Shown here one piece after another: positions 8,319-16,440 of a stretch of DNA of 64,000 bases. Position 1 is the first letter of the stretch. Every line of letters begins with the position of its first letter. The DNA is taken from positions 434,001 through 498,000 of the forward strand of contig NZ_LRFC01000023.1 in assembly GCF_001619875.1 (NCBI RefSeq), in the 5' to 3' direction. Position numbers and translations under genes: made by a program. Below the pieces are notes generated by a model, which saw only the letters and a program-made list of their open reading frames with translations, was not told the DNA's origin and ran no database searches. Source of the stretch: Fictibacillus phosphorivorans (GTDB lineage Bacteria > Bacillota > Bacilli > Bacillales > Fictibacillaceae).

Positions 8319-9911
8319 ATGTTAGATATAGACGGTACAAAGCAAAAAAATAGCTACATGATAGGAATTGACATCGGCACTACAAGTACGAAAGCTGTTC
8401 TATTTCGTACAAATGGTGAGGTGATCGTACAAGAAAACATCGGATACCCTCTTCACACCCCAGATAGCTCTACTGCGGTGCAGGATCCTGAGGAAATTTT
8501 TCAAACTGTTTTGCAAGCCCTTACAAATGTTGTAAAACAGGCGAACTGTTCCCCAGAACAGATTTTGTTCATCTCATTTAGCAGTGCTATGCACAGTGTT
8601 ATTGTAATGGATCATAACGATCAGCCATTAACACCTTGCATCACATGGGCTGATAATCGCAGTGAGGCATGGGCTAGGATAATTAAAGAAGAACGAAATG
8701 GCCATGAAATCTACAAACGAACAGGTACACCTATTCATCCGATGAGTCCCTTAAGTAAAATTTCATGGATTGTAAATGATCTTCCTGATATTGCTGCCAA
8801 AGCTCATAAATATATAGGAATTAAAGAATACATTTTCAAAAAGTTCTTTAACGAATATGTGGTTGATCATTCTCTCGCTTCGGCGATGGGTTTGATGAAC
8901 TTGGAGATGCTGGATTGGGATGAAGAGGCATTAAAAATCGCAGGCATCACACGTGATCAATTATCAAACTTGGTTTCTACAACCGCTATGTTTACAAATT
9001 GTGATTTAGATTTAGCGAAAAAAGTCGGTATAGATCCACAGACCTCTTTTGTTATAGGAGCAAGCGATGGCGTGTTATCTAACCTTGGCGTGAATGCGAT
9101 TGGAAAAGGAGAAATTGCAGTCACGATTGGTACAAGCGGTGCCATTCGAACCATTATTGATAATCCGCAAACCGATGATAAAGGCAGAATCTTTTGTTAT
9201 GCACTAACTGAAGATCATTGGGTGATCGGAGGACCTGTTAACAATGGAGGTGTTGTCCTGCGATGGATCCGAGATGAATTTGCAGCCTCTGAATTAGAAA
9301 CAGCAAAACGATTAGGATTAGATCCTTATGAAATATTAACCAAAATGGCCGAACGTGTGCGACCTGGCTCTGAAGGATTGCTATTCCACCCTTACCTTGC
9401 AGGAGAACGTGCTCCTTTATGGAATTCAGATGTCCGCGGTTCATTTTTTGGACTAACCTTATCTCACAAAAAAGAACATATGATAAGAGCTGCCCTAGAA
9501 GGCGTAATCTACAATCTATACACCGTGTTCTTAGCATTAGTTGAATGCATGAATGAACCTGTAACGCGTATCCAAGCAACTGGCGGGTTCGCACGGTCGG
9601 AGCTTTGGCGTCAAATGATGTCAGACATATTTGATACAGAAGTGTCTGTACCAGAAGTTTATGAAAGTTCCTGTTTAGGGGCATGTATTTTAGGATTGTA
9701 TGCTACAGGTCAAATTCAGTCTTTTGAAGCCGCTTCTGAAATGATTGGCAGTACTTTTAAACACTTGCCTAATGAAGAAGCCGTAAAAGAATATAGAGAA
9801 TTATTACCTATCTTCATCAGTCTATCTAGAAAACTAGAAGAAGATTATTCACGTATTGCATCTTATCAAAGAAGTTTAAGTAATAAAGAAAACGAACATC
9901 AGGGGGATTAA
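8319..9911 (+). CDS. gntK: Gluconokinase (FGGY family)
   Basis: Phosphorylates D-gluconate to 6-phosphogluconate for the pentose phosphate pathway. 530 aa with the FGGY fold: the phosphate-binding GIDIGTTSTKAVLF near residue 15 and the second-domain TGGFARSELWRQMMSDI motif near residue 430. The start at 8319 is preceded by AAAAGGAG, which overlaps the gntR stop; the frame remains open upstream but that stretch lies inside gntR. It forms one transcription unit with gntR and gntP. No gntZ-type 6-phosphogluconate dehydrogenase gene follows, unlike the B. subtilis operon. Confidence 0.95.
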   Translation: MLDIDGTKQKNSYMIGIDIGTTSTKAVLFRTNGEVIVQENIGYPLHTPDSSTAVQDPEEIFQTVLQALTNVVKQANCSPEQILFISFSSAMHSVIVMDHNDQPLTPCITWADNRSEAWARIIKEERNGHEIYKRTGTPIHPMSPLSKISWIVNDLPDIAAKAHKYIGIKEYIFKKFFNEYVVDHSLASAMGLMNLEMLDWDEEALKIAGITRDQLSNLVSTTAMFTNCDLDLAKKVGIDPQTSFVIGASDGVLSNLGVNAIGKGEIAVTIGTSGAIRTIIDNPQTDDKGRIFCYALTEDHWVIGGPVNNGGVVLRWIRDEFAASELETAKRLGLDPYEILTKMAERVRPGSEGLLFHPYLAGERAPLWNSDVRGSFFGLTLSHKKEHMIRAALEGVIYNLYTVFLALVECMNEPVTRIQATGGFARSELWRQMMSDIFDTEVSVPEVYESSCLGACILGLYATGQIQSFEAASEMIGSTFKHLPNEEAVKEYRELLPIFISLSRKLEEDYSRIASYQRSLSNKENEHQGD

Positions 9912-9916
9912 TCATC

Positions 9917-11263
9917 ATGCCATTATTTATTGTTGCTTGTGGAATATTAGCGTTATTGTTATTGATTATGTATTTCAAGTTAAACACTTTCATTTCTTTA
10001 ATTATCGTTTCTTTTGGTGTCGCGTTAGCACTTGGGATGCCGCTTGGCGAAATCGTTAAATCGATTGAGGCGGGCTTAGGCGGAACACTCGGTCATCTAG
10101 CGTTAATCTTTGGTCTTGGTGCCATGTTAGGTAAATTGATCGCTGATGCCGGTGGTGCACAACGAATTGCGATCACATTGATTGAGAAATTCGGAGAAAA
10201 GAAAATACAATGGGCGATCGTTGTAGCCTCATTCATTATCGGTATCGCACTATTTTTCGAAGTAGGTTTAGTATTATTAATTCCAATCGTATTCGCAATT
10301 TCTAAACAATTACGTGTTTCTATTCTTTATCTTGGAATTCCAATGGTAGCGGCTTTATCTGTAACGCACGGATTTTTGCCCCCTCACCCAGGACCTACCG
10401 TAATTGCGGGAGAATTTGGTGCTAATATTGGCGAAGTGCTTCTTTACGGTTTCATTATTGCAATTCCAACGGTTATTCTAGCAGGACCCGTATTTACGAA
10501 GATTGCCAAAAAAATTGTTCCAGATTCATTTAATAAAACGGGTAACATCGCTTCATTAGGTGAACAAAAAGTATTTAAACTAGAAGACACACCTTCATTT
10601 GGTATCTCTGTATTTACAGCAATGCTTCCTGTTATCTTAATGTCGATTGCAACCATCATTACGCTGGTTCAAAACACAATGGGAATCGATGACAGTAAAA
10701 CATTTGAAATCATCCGCTTTGTAGGCGATGCTTCTACTTCCATGCTGCTATCTCTGTTAGTAGCGGTCTATACGATGGGAATCGCAAGAAATATTCCGAT
10801 AAAAACCGTTATGGATTCTTGTACAACAGCCATTACACACATCGGTATGATGTTATTAATCATCGGTGGCGGCGGTGCATTCAAACAAGTTCTGATCAAC
10901 GGTGGTGTTGGTGACTATGTAGCAGAACTGTTTAAAGATACAACTTTCTCACCAATCTTACTTGCATGGATCATTGCAGCCATCCTTCGTATCTCTTTAG
11001 GGTCTGCGACCGTTGCCGCTTTAACTACTGCAGGGCTAGTGATTCCTTTGCTTGGCCAAACGGATGTTAATCTTGCGTTAGTTGTACTTGCAACAGGAGC
11101 TGGCAGTCTAATCGCATCACACGTAAATGATGCAGGTTTCTGGATGTTCAAGGAATATTTTGGTTTAAGTATGAAAGAAACATTTGCAACATGGACGCTG
11201 CTTGAAACTATTATTTCAGTTGCTGGTTTAGGCTTTATATTATTATTGAGTTTGTTTGTATAA
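9917..11263 (+). CDS. gntP: Gluconate permease (GntP family)
   Basis: 448-aa proton/gluconate symporter of the GntP family with 12-14 hydrophobic segments across its length. Family-typical stretches include GLGAMLGKLIADAGGAQRIA, FLPPHPGPT and the GSATVAALTTAG segment near the C terminus. It starts 5 bp after gntK with GGGGGA upstream, and a terminator follows. It imports the substrate of GntK. Confidence 0.96.
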   Translation: MPLFIVACGILALLLLIMYFKLNTFISLIIVSFGVALALGMPLGEIVKSIEAGLGGTLGHLALIFGLGAMLGKLIADAGGAQRIAITLIEKFGEKKIQWAIVVASFIIGIALFFEVGLVLLIPIVFAISKQLRVSILYLGIPMVAALSVTHGFLPPHPGPTVIAGEFGANIGEVLLYGFIIAIPTVILAGPVFTKIAKKIVPDSFNKTGNIASLGEQKVFKLEDTPSFGISVFTAMLPVILMSIATIITLVQNTMGIDDSKTFEIIRFVGDASTSMLLSLLVAVYTMGIARNIPIKTVMDSCTTAITHIGMMLLIIGGGGAFKQVLINGGVGDYVAELFKDTTFSPILLAWIIAAILRISLGSATVAALTTAGLVIPLLGQTDVNLALVVLATGAGSLIASHVNDAGFWMFKEYFGLSMKETFATWTLLETIISVAGLGFILLLSLFV

Positions 11264-11268
11264 AGAAG

Positions 11269-11311
11269 AATAAGGCCCTGTCAGATGAATACTCTGGTAG
11301 GGTCTTATTTT
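11269..11311 (+). terminator. Terminator of the gnt operon
   Basis: AATAAGGCCCTGTCAGA and TCTGGTAGGGTCTTATT form a long, slightly imperfect hairpin followed by a T-rich tail. Confidence 0.85.
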
Positions 11312-11330
11312 AGTTTATAAATATCCGACA

Positions 11331-12392
11331 CTATAAATTGATATTAAATTCCTTTAATAAATCTTTCAAAGCAGGTCGTTCATTTCCATCTCTTCCTATT
11401 ACGTGAGTAGCTGTGACCAATGAATTTAATACGGCTTCTTCAACAGCCTCACCAACGGCGCGAAAAGCAAGATCCATATCTTCTTCATGGATAGTAGGAA
11501 TCGTTAAACAATCAGCGGGTTTATCATGTGGTATCTTAGTAGCTGTGGAAAAACCAATTACCACTTCCCCACTTCCATGCGTTATGATTGAGCCTGTTCT
11601 AGACAAGCCTGCTACCGATCTTTTGATAATTCGGTTAAGCTGTCGCTCAGAAACAGGAAGATCTGTTGCCACAATGATCATGACAGAGCCTTTATCTTTT
11701 TCTTCCCACGATTTAAGAAGGGCTTCTTTTAATTCCTGACCAATAGCACGCCCATTGATCATCAGATCACGTAGAATACCAAAATTAGATAAGACAAGGG
11801 CACCAATAGAATAAGTTCCATGCTCTAATGGAATATGCCTCGAAGACGTACCGATCCCACCCTTTAAAGAATAACAAAGCATACCTGTTCCAGCTCCAAC
11901 ACTGCCTTCCTGAAACTCTGTTGAGGTATTCTGCAAAGCGTATAATACATGTTCTTCTTTTACATGTTGTGCCCTAACATCATTCAGCAGCATGTCATTA
12001 CATTCTCCAACGATCGGGTTTACAGTACCCGTTGTTCTGCCAATCTCAGGGTTGTTCCTTAGCATGTATTGAATAAGTGTATCTGCAGCTGTCCCTATAC
12101 TTAATGTATTCGTTAATAGAATGGGCGTTTCAAGTACACCCAGTTCTTCCATTTGAATCGTTCCCATCGTTTTGCCGAAACCATTTATAACATGACTCGA
12201 AGCAATCAGTTTCTCTTTAAACGTATTTCCCTGATGAGGCAGGATTGCTGTTACACCTGTCTGCATATTACCTTCGCTAAGGGTAACATGTCCAACAGTC
12301 ACCCCTTCAACATCCGTTATGGAGTTCAATGCGCCTGTTTCCATACTTCCAATCTTTATACCGTAATCGCGTAGTCTCTTTTGTTTCTCCAT
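11331..12392 (-). CDS. P1 family (DmpA-type) aminopeptidase
   Basis: 353-aa member of the self-cleaving P1/DmpA family of N-terminal nucleophile aminopeptidases, which act on short peptides or beta-peptides. Family motifs: DVEGVTVGHVTL near the N terminus, GTVNPIVGECND, GSVGAGTGM and the KGGIGTSSR segment close to the processing region. I chose the ATG at 12392 (MEKQKRLRDYG); the frame is open 21 codons further, and neither start has a convincing ribosome binding site. It converges on gntP and lies just downstream of the LVIVD gene terminator. The substrate is unknown. Confidence 0.85.
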   Translation of the reverse strand: MEKQKRLRDYGIKIGSMETGALNSITDVEGVTVGHVTLSEGNMQTGVTAILPHQGNTFKEKLIASSHVINGFGKTMGTIQMEELGVLETPILLTNTLSIGTAADTLIQYMLRNNPEIGRTTGTVNPIVGECNDMLLNDVRAQHVKEEHVLYALQNTSTEFQEGSVGAGTGMLCYSLKGGIGTSSRHIPLEHGTYSIGALVLSNFGILRDLMINGRAIGQELKEALLKSWEEKDKGSVMIIVATDLPVSERQLNRIIKRSVAGLSRTGSIITHGSGEVVIGFSTATKIPHDKPADCLTIPTIHEEDMDLAFRAVGEAVEEAVLNSLVTATHVIGRDGNERPALKDLLKEFNINL

Positions 12393-12458
12393 AAGACAGT
12401 TCACTCTCTTCGTGTTATCTGTAAACAGCTTACACTTACTCCTAAATATTTGCATAGT

Positions 12459-12487
12459 AAAAAGCCCAATTTCAAAGAATTGGACTT
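12459..12487 (-). terminator. Terminator of the LVIVD-repeat protein gene
   Basis: On the minus strand AGTCCAATTCTTTGAAATTGGGCT forms a hairpin followed by five Ts. It separates this gene from the peptidase gene. Confidence 0.8.
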
Positions 12488-12498
12488 TTGTTTGTTAT

Positions 12499-13863
12499 TT
12501 ATTGCTCTCCGTTTGTGAGTTTAAGAACTTTTAATCCTGTTCCCATATCTGACGCATAGACATAGTTACCTGCTACATCAACACCCCAGATGTTTGACTT
12601 TTCAGGGATGTATTTTCCGAGTTCTACTGGGTTGCTAGGATCTGTAATATCGACAGACCTGACCCCTCCGCCATAATGAGATAGGTACAGCGTATTGCCA
12701 TGTACTTTCGGATCGTGAACGGTGTTTGCAAACGTGACTCCATATTGAACATCGTCAACAAGCTCTGTTTTAAACTCACTTAATAGCTTAGGATTCGTCT
12801 TATCTTTAATATCAAAGATACGTGTATACCCGTAAGAATGTTCATATCCTGGCTTTGTAGGATTATATACTTCACGTGTTTCGATCAACACATTTCCGCC
12901 TTTAGCAAGAGCAGCAGAGTGAGCAGATCCTTGCTGTGTTGCACTAAATGTTGTTCTTCCCAAATAGGTTGGGTTCTCTGGATTCTCCAAATCTAATACG
13001 ATTGTACCTAGGTCCCAGAAAGACAGATAAGCTGTTTTACCGTTCACATCAGCCATCGTACTATGATTAAATACAGCACGCTGCTTTCCATTCGAATCTG
13101 TCCAGTTATAGCCGTCAAAATTCTCTGGTACTTCTGGTAATTGACGAGGATCAAACTGATAAATGGTTTGTGGTGAAGCTGGATTACTTACATCAACTAT
13201 TTGGAAGTCCTTTTGCTCTCCATGTGTATAATAATCAGCGTATGGATTTGCTGTCAAAACATACGGTTTCCCGCCTTGTTCTGTCAAATAAAGTTCATGT
13301 GTTCCCGTAACACGCTTATCAAGCTCCCAGAATCCAAGCTTTTTTGGCTGATAAGGATTCGTTACATCATATAAAAGAAATCCCCCAACAGAGCCTTCTG
13401 CTTTACGATTAAGCTGCTGAACAGAAACAACGGCTAAGTCCCCTTGAAAGTGTTCTGTGTTAACACGTTTAACAATTACTTTTTCTTGCCAAGTTCCTGG
13501 GATATCATCAGCAAACAACGCTACTTCTTTAGGATTTGAAGGATTCTTCACATCCCAAACACGAACTCCTCCTTCACCACCGCTTTTCGTATGTGTGCCT
13601 GTGTACGCGAAACCCTTATGTACATAAACGTCAGCTGTATTATTCTGTTTGCCGTCTTTTTCTTTGATTTGTACAGCAGCTACCTCTTTCCAGTTAAAAC
13701 TTTGTGATCCCTCTATTGTTGATTCAATGGCTTCATAACCAGGCCCAGTTCCCTTTTCAATAATATCTGAACCTAATTCATCATGAGCTAAAACAAAAGA
13801 ACCGATACTTCCTACACTTAGAGCTGTTGCTAGACTAAGACTTAACACAAATTTTCTGTTCAT
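12499..13863 (-). CDS. Secreted LVIVD-repeat beta-propeller protein
   Basis: 454-aa exported protein. A clear signal peptide occupies residues 1-26 (MNRKFVLSLSLATALSVGSI, then SFVLA). The mature part has repeats of about 50-60 aa ending in patterns like VRVWDVKNPSNPKEV, FLLYDVTNPYQPKKL, FQIVDVSNPASPQTI and VRSVDITDPSNPVEL, the LVIVD repeats expected to build a beta-propeller. No catalytic motif is visible, so function is unknown; a surface binding role is plausible. GGGAGGT lies before the ATG and a terminator follows; it is a single-gene unit. Confidence 0.88.
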   Translation of the reverse strand: MNRKFVLSLSLATALSVGSIGSFVLAHDELGSDIIEKGTGPGYEAIESTIEGSQSFNWKEVAAVQIKEKDGKQNNTADVYVHKGFAYTGTHTKSGGEGGVRVWDVKNPSNPKEVALFADDIPGTWQEKVIVKRVNTEHFQGDLAVVSVQQLNRKAEGSVGGFLLYDVTNPYQPKKLGFWELDKRVTGTHELYLTEQGGKPYVLTANPYADYYTHGEQKDFQIVDVSNPASPQTIYQFDPRQLPEVPENFDGYNWTDSNGKQRAVFNHSTMADVNGKTAYLSFWDLGTIVLDLENPENPTYLGRTTFSATQQGSAHSAALAKGGNVLIETREVYNPTKPGYEHSYGYTRIFDIKDKTNPKLLSEFKTELVDDVQYGVTFANTVHDPKVHGNTLYLSHYGGGVRSVDITDPSNPVELGKYIPEKSNIWGVDVAGNYVYASDMGTGLKVLKLTNGEQ

Positions 13864-14027
13864 ATGTACCTCCCAATGATTTTAGTACGCTACTAAATTG
13901 AATTATTACAAAATTCAGTCATTTAACCTAGAGTCAAAGGAAGGATTTAACATTTTTTGCTTTCTAGGATTTGTAAGCAGAAAGTTGCAGCTCAACGTTT
14001 CTGAGGATGCTTAAAGAACTAGATTAT

Positions 14028-14633
14028 TTAAAAAATCATAGTTGCTAAGTATATGGCAATACACCAAATAATGATAGCTGATCCTTTATTAATAACATTT
14101 AAGATGGTTCCCCCAGAGTCTATTTTTCCAATGGTTCTTCCCGCTAATGCCAATCCTATAAACCAGAGCCATGACACCGCGACACATGAAAGTGTGAACA
14201 CTAGTCTTTCTGTTCCTGAATAGGCGAGTGAACTCGTACCTATCACACCAATGGTATCTAAAATGGCGTGAGGATTTAAAAGTGATACAGTTGAGGCGAA
14301 AATGATTTGCTGTTTAGGCTGCATGCTAGATTGAGAGGTTTCCGGGTTCGTTTTGCTAGACCAAATCGACCACCCCATATACAATAAAAAGAGAATACCA
14401 ACAATCATGAATAACAATTTCAGCGTGCTAAAAGCAGTAATAATAGCCGAGATCCCTGTTACAGCTAACACTATTAGTATGGTGTCACAAACACCAGCAG
14501 TTAAAACAGCAGGAAGACTTCTCCAGAACGATGGTTGTTGAGCACCTTGGTTAAAAATAAAAACATTTTGTACGCCTAAAGGCAAGATCAGACCAAAAGC
14601 TAACAATATTCCGTGCAAAAATGCATCCAACAA
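14028..14633 (-). CDS. LysE/ArgO-family amino-acid exporter
   Basis: 201-aa inner-membrane protein with about six hydrophobic helices. The N-terminal ILPLGVQNVFIFNQGA matches the LysE/ArgO signature, and the LLNPHAILDTIGVIG segment fits the ArgO-type branch. It probably exports basic or other amino acids; the exact substrate is unknown. Start is TTG at 14633 with AAGGAG 7 nt upstream. Its start lies only 32 bp from the start of the divergent small RHH-like gene. Confidence 0.9.
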   Translation of the reverse strand: MLDAFLHGILLAFGLILPLGVQNVFIFNQGAQQPSFWRSLPAVLTAGVCDTILIVLAVTGISAIITAFSTLKLLFMIVGILFLLYMGWSIWSSKTNPETSQSSMQPKQQIIFASTVSLLNPHAILDTIGVIGTSSLAYSGTERLVFTLSCVAVSWLWFIGLALAGRTIGKIDSGGTILNVINKGSAIIIWCIAIYLATMIF

Positions 14634-14665
14634 AAATCAACTCCTTATAAAATGGAGGTAGTGTT

Positions 14666-14842
14666 ATGTATACGAGTGAAATAAGAAAGAAAAATCATGA
14701 TCGAAAAAATGTAAATACAACATTAAGCCATTCCTTATATTCTGAAATAAAAGCATTAGCAAAAAAGTTGGATAAGCCAGCAAATGAATTGATCGAAGAG
14801 GGTATGGTTCATGTGTTAAATCAGTATAAGAAAAGAAAATAA
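14666..14842 (+). CDS. Small ribbon-helix-helix-like protein
   Basis: 58-aa basic protein: a lysine/arginine-rich N terminus, a short strand-like segment (VNTTLSHSLY), then two helices (SEIKALAKKLDKPANELIEE and MVHVLNQYKKRK), the layout of an Arc/MetJ-type ribbon-helix-helix DNA-binding protein. A perfect GGAGGT lies 6 nt before the ATG and a strong terminator follows, so it is very likely expressed. It is divergent from the LysE-type exporter, which it might regulate (inference). Confidence 0.8.
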   Translation: MYTSEIRKKNHDRKNVNTTLSHSLYSEIKALAKKLDKPANELIEEGMVHVLNQYKKRK

Positions 14843-14853
14843 TCCCAACATGA

Positions 14854-14886
14854 AGCGCTCAGAATTAGTTCTGAGCGTTCTTTTTG
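14854..14886 (+). terminator. Terminator of the RHH-like gene
   Basis: AGCGCTCAGAATTAGTTCTGAGCGTT hairpin followed by CTTTTTG. Confidence 0.88.
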
Positions 14887-14993
14887 TATTCCTGTAAACG
14901 AAAACTACATTTTCCAGTACAGTCTGAAATCTAATGAAATTGGATAAAAAGATTAATAAATGATAATAAATGATTGGTACTGGAAGTGATTAA

Positions 14994-15701
14994 TTGAACT
15001 CTTACATAGATGTTATTTTTCGAACCGTTATTGCTTTTATCTCCTTATATGCTGCAGCTCGAATACTAGGAAAACAAACCGTATCAAGGATGACGATTTT
15101 TGACTTTATCGCCGTTGTAACACTTGGTTCAGTTACAGCAAACCTCTCATTTGCGCTTCAAATTAAAGCTCGCTACATCTTTCTCGTATTTGCTATTCTT
15201 GTTTTATTGATCTACCTTTCTGCTTACCTTTCATTAAAAAGTAAAAGAGCTAGGAAGTTTATAGCTGGTGATCCAACGGTCGTAATAGAAAATGGCAAGA
15301 TACTCGAACACAACATGAAGAAAATGCGCTATACACTCGATTATCTAAACCAACAACTCAGGCAAAAAGATATTTTTTCTATTGATGAAGTCGATTATGC
15401 TCTCGTTGAAAACAATGGGCTGCTATCTGTAAAGAAAAAAGAGCAGCATCTAAACATTACGCGTAAAGATATAAATATGTACAAATCAGAAGTAAAGCTT
15501 CCAATAGAGCTGATTATGGATGGAGAGATCTTGCAGAACAATCTAAAAGAAAACAACATTTCTAAGGATTGGCTGGAGACAGAACTTACAAAGCGCAATC
15601 TCTCGCCAGAAAATGTTGTTTATGCGTTATTAACGAGCAGCAACAATCTTTATATTGATACACAAAATGATCAACTAAAGTCTCCTTTAGATGTTGAATA
15701 A
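14994..15701 (+). CDS. DUF421 membrane protein (YetF/YdfS-like)
   Basis: 235 aa with three N-terminal transmembrane helices (residues 5-85) including LYAAARILGKQTVSRMTIFD, followed by a soluble DUF421 domain (about 90-200) with the GDPTVVIENGKI motif. Related proteins in spore formers (YetF, YdfS, YkjA) occur in several copies, and some are reported to affect spore properties. The start is TTG with GGAAGTGA upstream. It is monocistronic and convergent with msrA. Confidence 0.88.
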   Translation: MNSYIDVIFRTVIAFISLYAAARILGKQTVSRMTIFDFIAVVTLGSVTANLSFALQIKARYIFLVFAILVLLIYLSAYLSLKSKRARKFIAGDPTVVIENGKILEHNMKKMRYTLDYLNQQLRQKDIFSIDEVDYALVENNGLLSVKKKEQHLNITRKDINMYKSEVKLPIELIMDGEILQNNLKENNISKDWLETELTKRNLSPENVVYALLTSSNNLYIDTQNDQLKSPLDVE

Positions 15702-15710
15702 AATTAGAAG

Positions 15711-15734
15711 AAACCTTGTATGTCTACAAGGTTT
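15711..15734. terminator. Palindrome between convergent DUF421 and msrA genes
   Basis: AAACCTTGTA and TACAAGGTTT form a perfect 10-bp stem with a 4-nt loop. The T tracts on either side are modest, so it is probably a bidirectional terminator. Confidence 0.55.
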
Positions 15735-15766
15735 AAATTTTGTTTACATAATATTATTATGGTGAC

Positions 15767-16291
15767 CTATTTCCAATTCTCTTTTATGAACGTATCTCTC
15801 CCTGACGTTTCACGTTCCTCTTTATATGCTTGAGGGTTCTTTTTGTAAAAGTCTTGATGATATTCTTCAGCTTCATAAAATTCACACGCTGGCAGAATTT
15901 CCGTGACGATCGGTTTTTTAAAACGGCCGCTTTCTTCTAAAGCCTTCCGAGATTTCTCTGCTAGTTCTTTTTGTTCCTCTGTATGATAAAAGATTGCTGT
16001 ACGGTACTGACTTCCTCGATCGATAAACTGACCTTCATCATCAGTTGGATCAATTTGTGGCCAATACAGATCTAACAATTTTTGATATGGAAAAAGCTCT
16101 GGATCATACGTAATTTGGACGGCTTCACGGTGCCCGGTTTCACCCGTTTTAATTTGTTCGTAAGTTGGGTTTTGTAGTTGTCCACCCGTATACCCAGATA
16201 CAATACCATGAATGCCCGGCAGCTCATCAAATGGTTTAACCATGCACCAGAAACAACCACCAGCAAATGTTGCAAGTTCTTTATTGCTCAA
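15767..16291 (-). CDS. msrA: Peptide-methionine (S)-S-oxide reductase A
   Basis: 174-aa enzyme repairing methionine S-sulfoxide. The catalytic motif GCFWC (GGCFWCMVKPF) is near residues 12-16, and the GTEYRSAIF-like element appears here as GSQYRTAIF. Typical MsrA text follows (VSGYTGG, GHREAVQ). The TTG start at 16291 has AGGAGG 8 nt upstream. There is no MsrB domain or neighbouring msrB. It diverges from the cyclase gene. Confidence 0.96.
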   Translation of the reverse strand: MSNKELATFAGGCFWCMVKPFDELPGIHGIVSGYTGGQLQNPTYEQIKTGETGHREAVQITYDPELFPYQKLLDLYWPQIDPTDDEGQFIDRGSQYRTAIFYHTEEQKELAEKSRKALEESGRFKKPIVTEILPACEFYEAEEYHQDFYKKNPQAYKEERETSGRDTFIKENWK

Positions 16292-16440
16292 AATCCATTC
16301 CTCCTATAACAAAACTTCAGTGTTAAAGTGATTTTAACTTGATTTCAAAAAAAATAACAGTGATTTAACTTCCCTGTTCATAGGATAACCATTTCTGTAC
16401 ATACACTGTAATCACTATGTGGAAAAGTGCGGTGGTTGAT

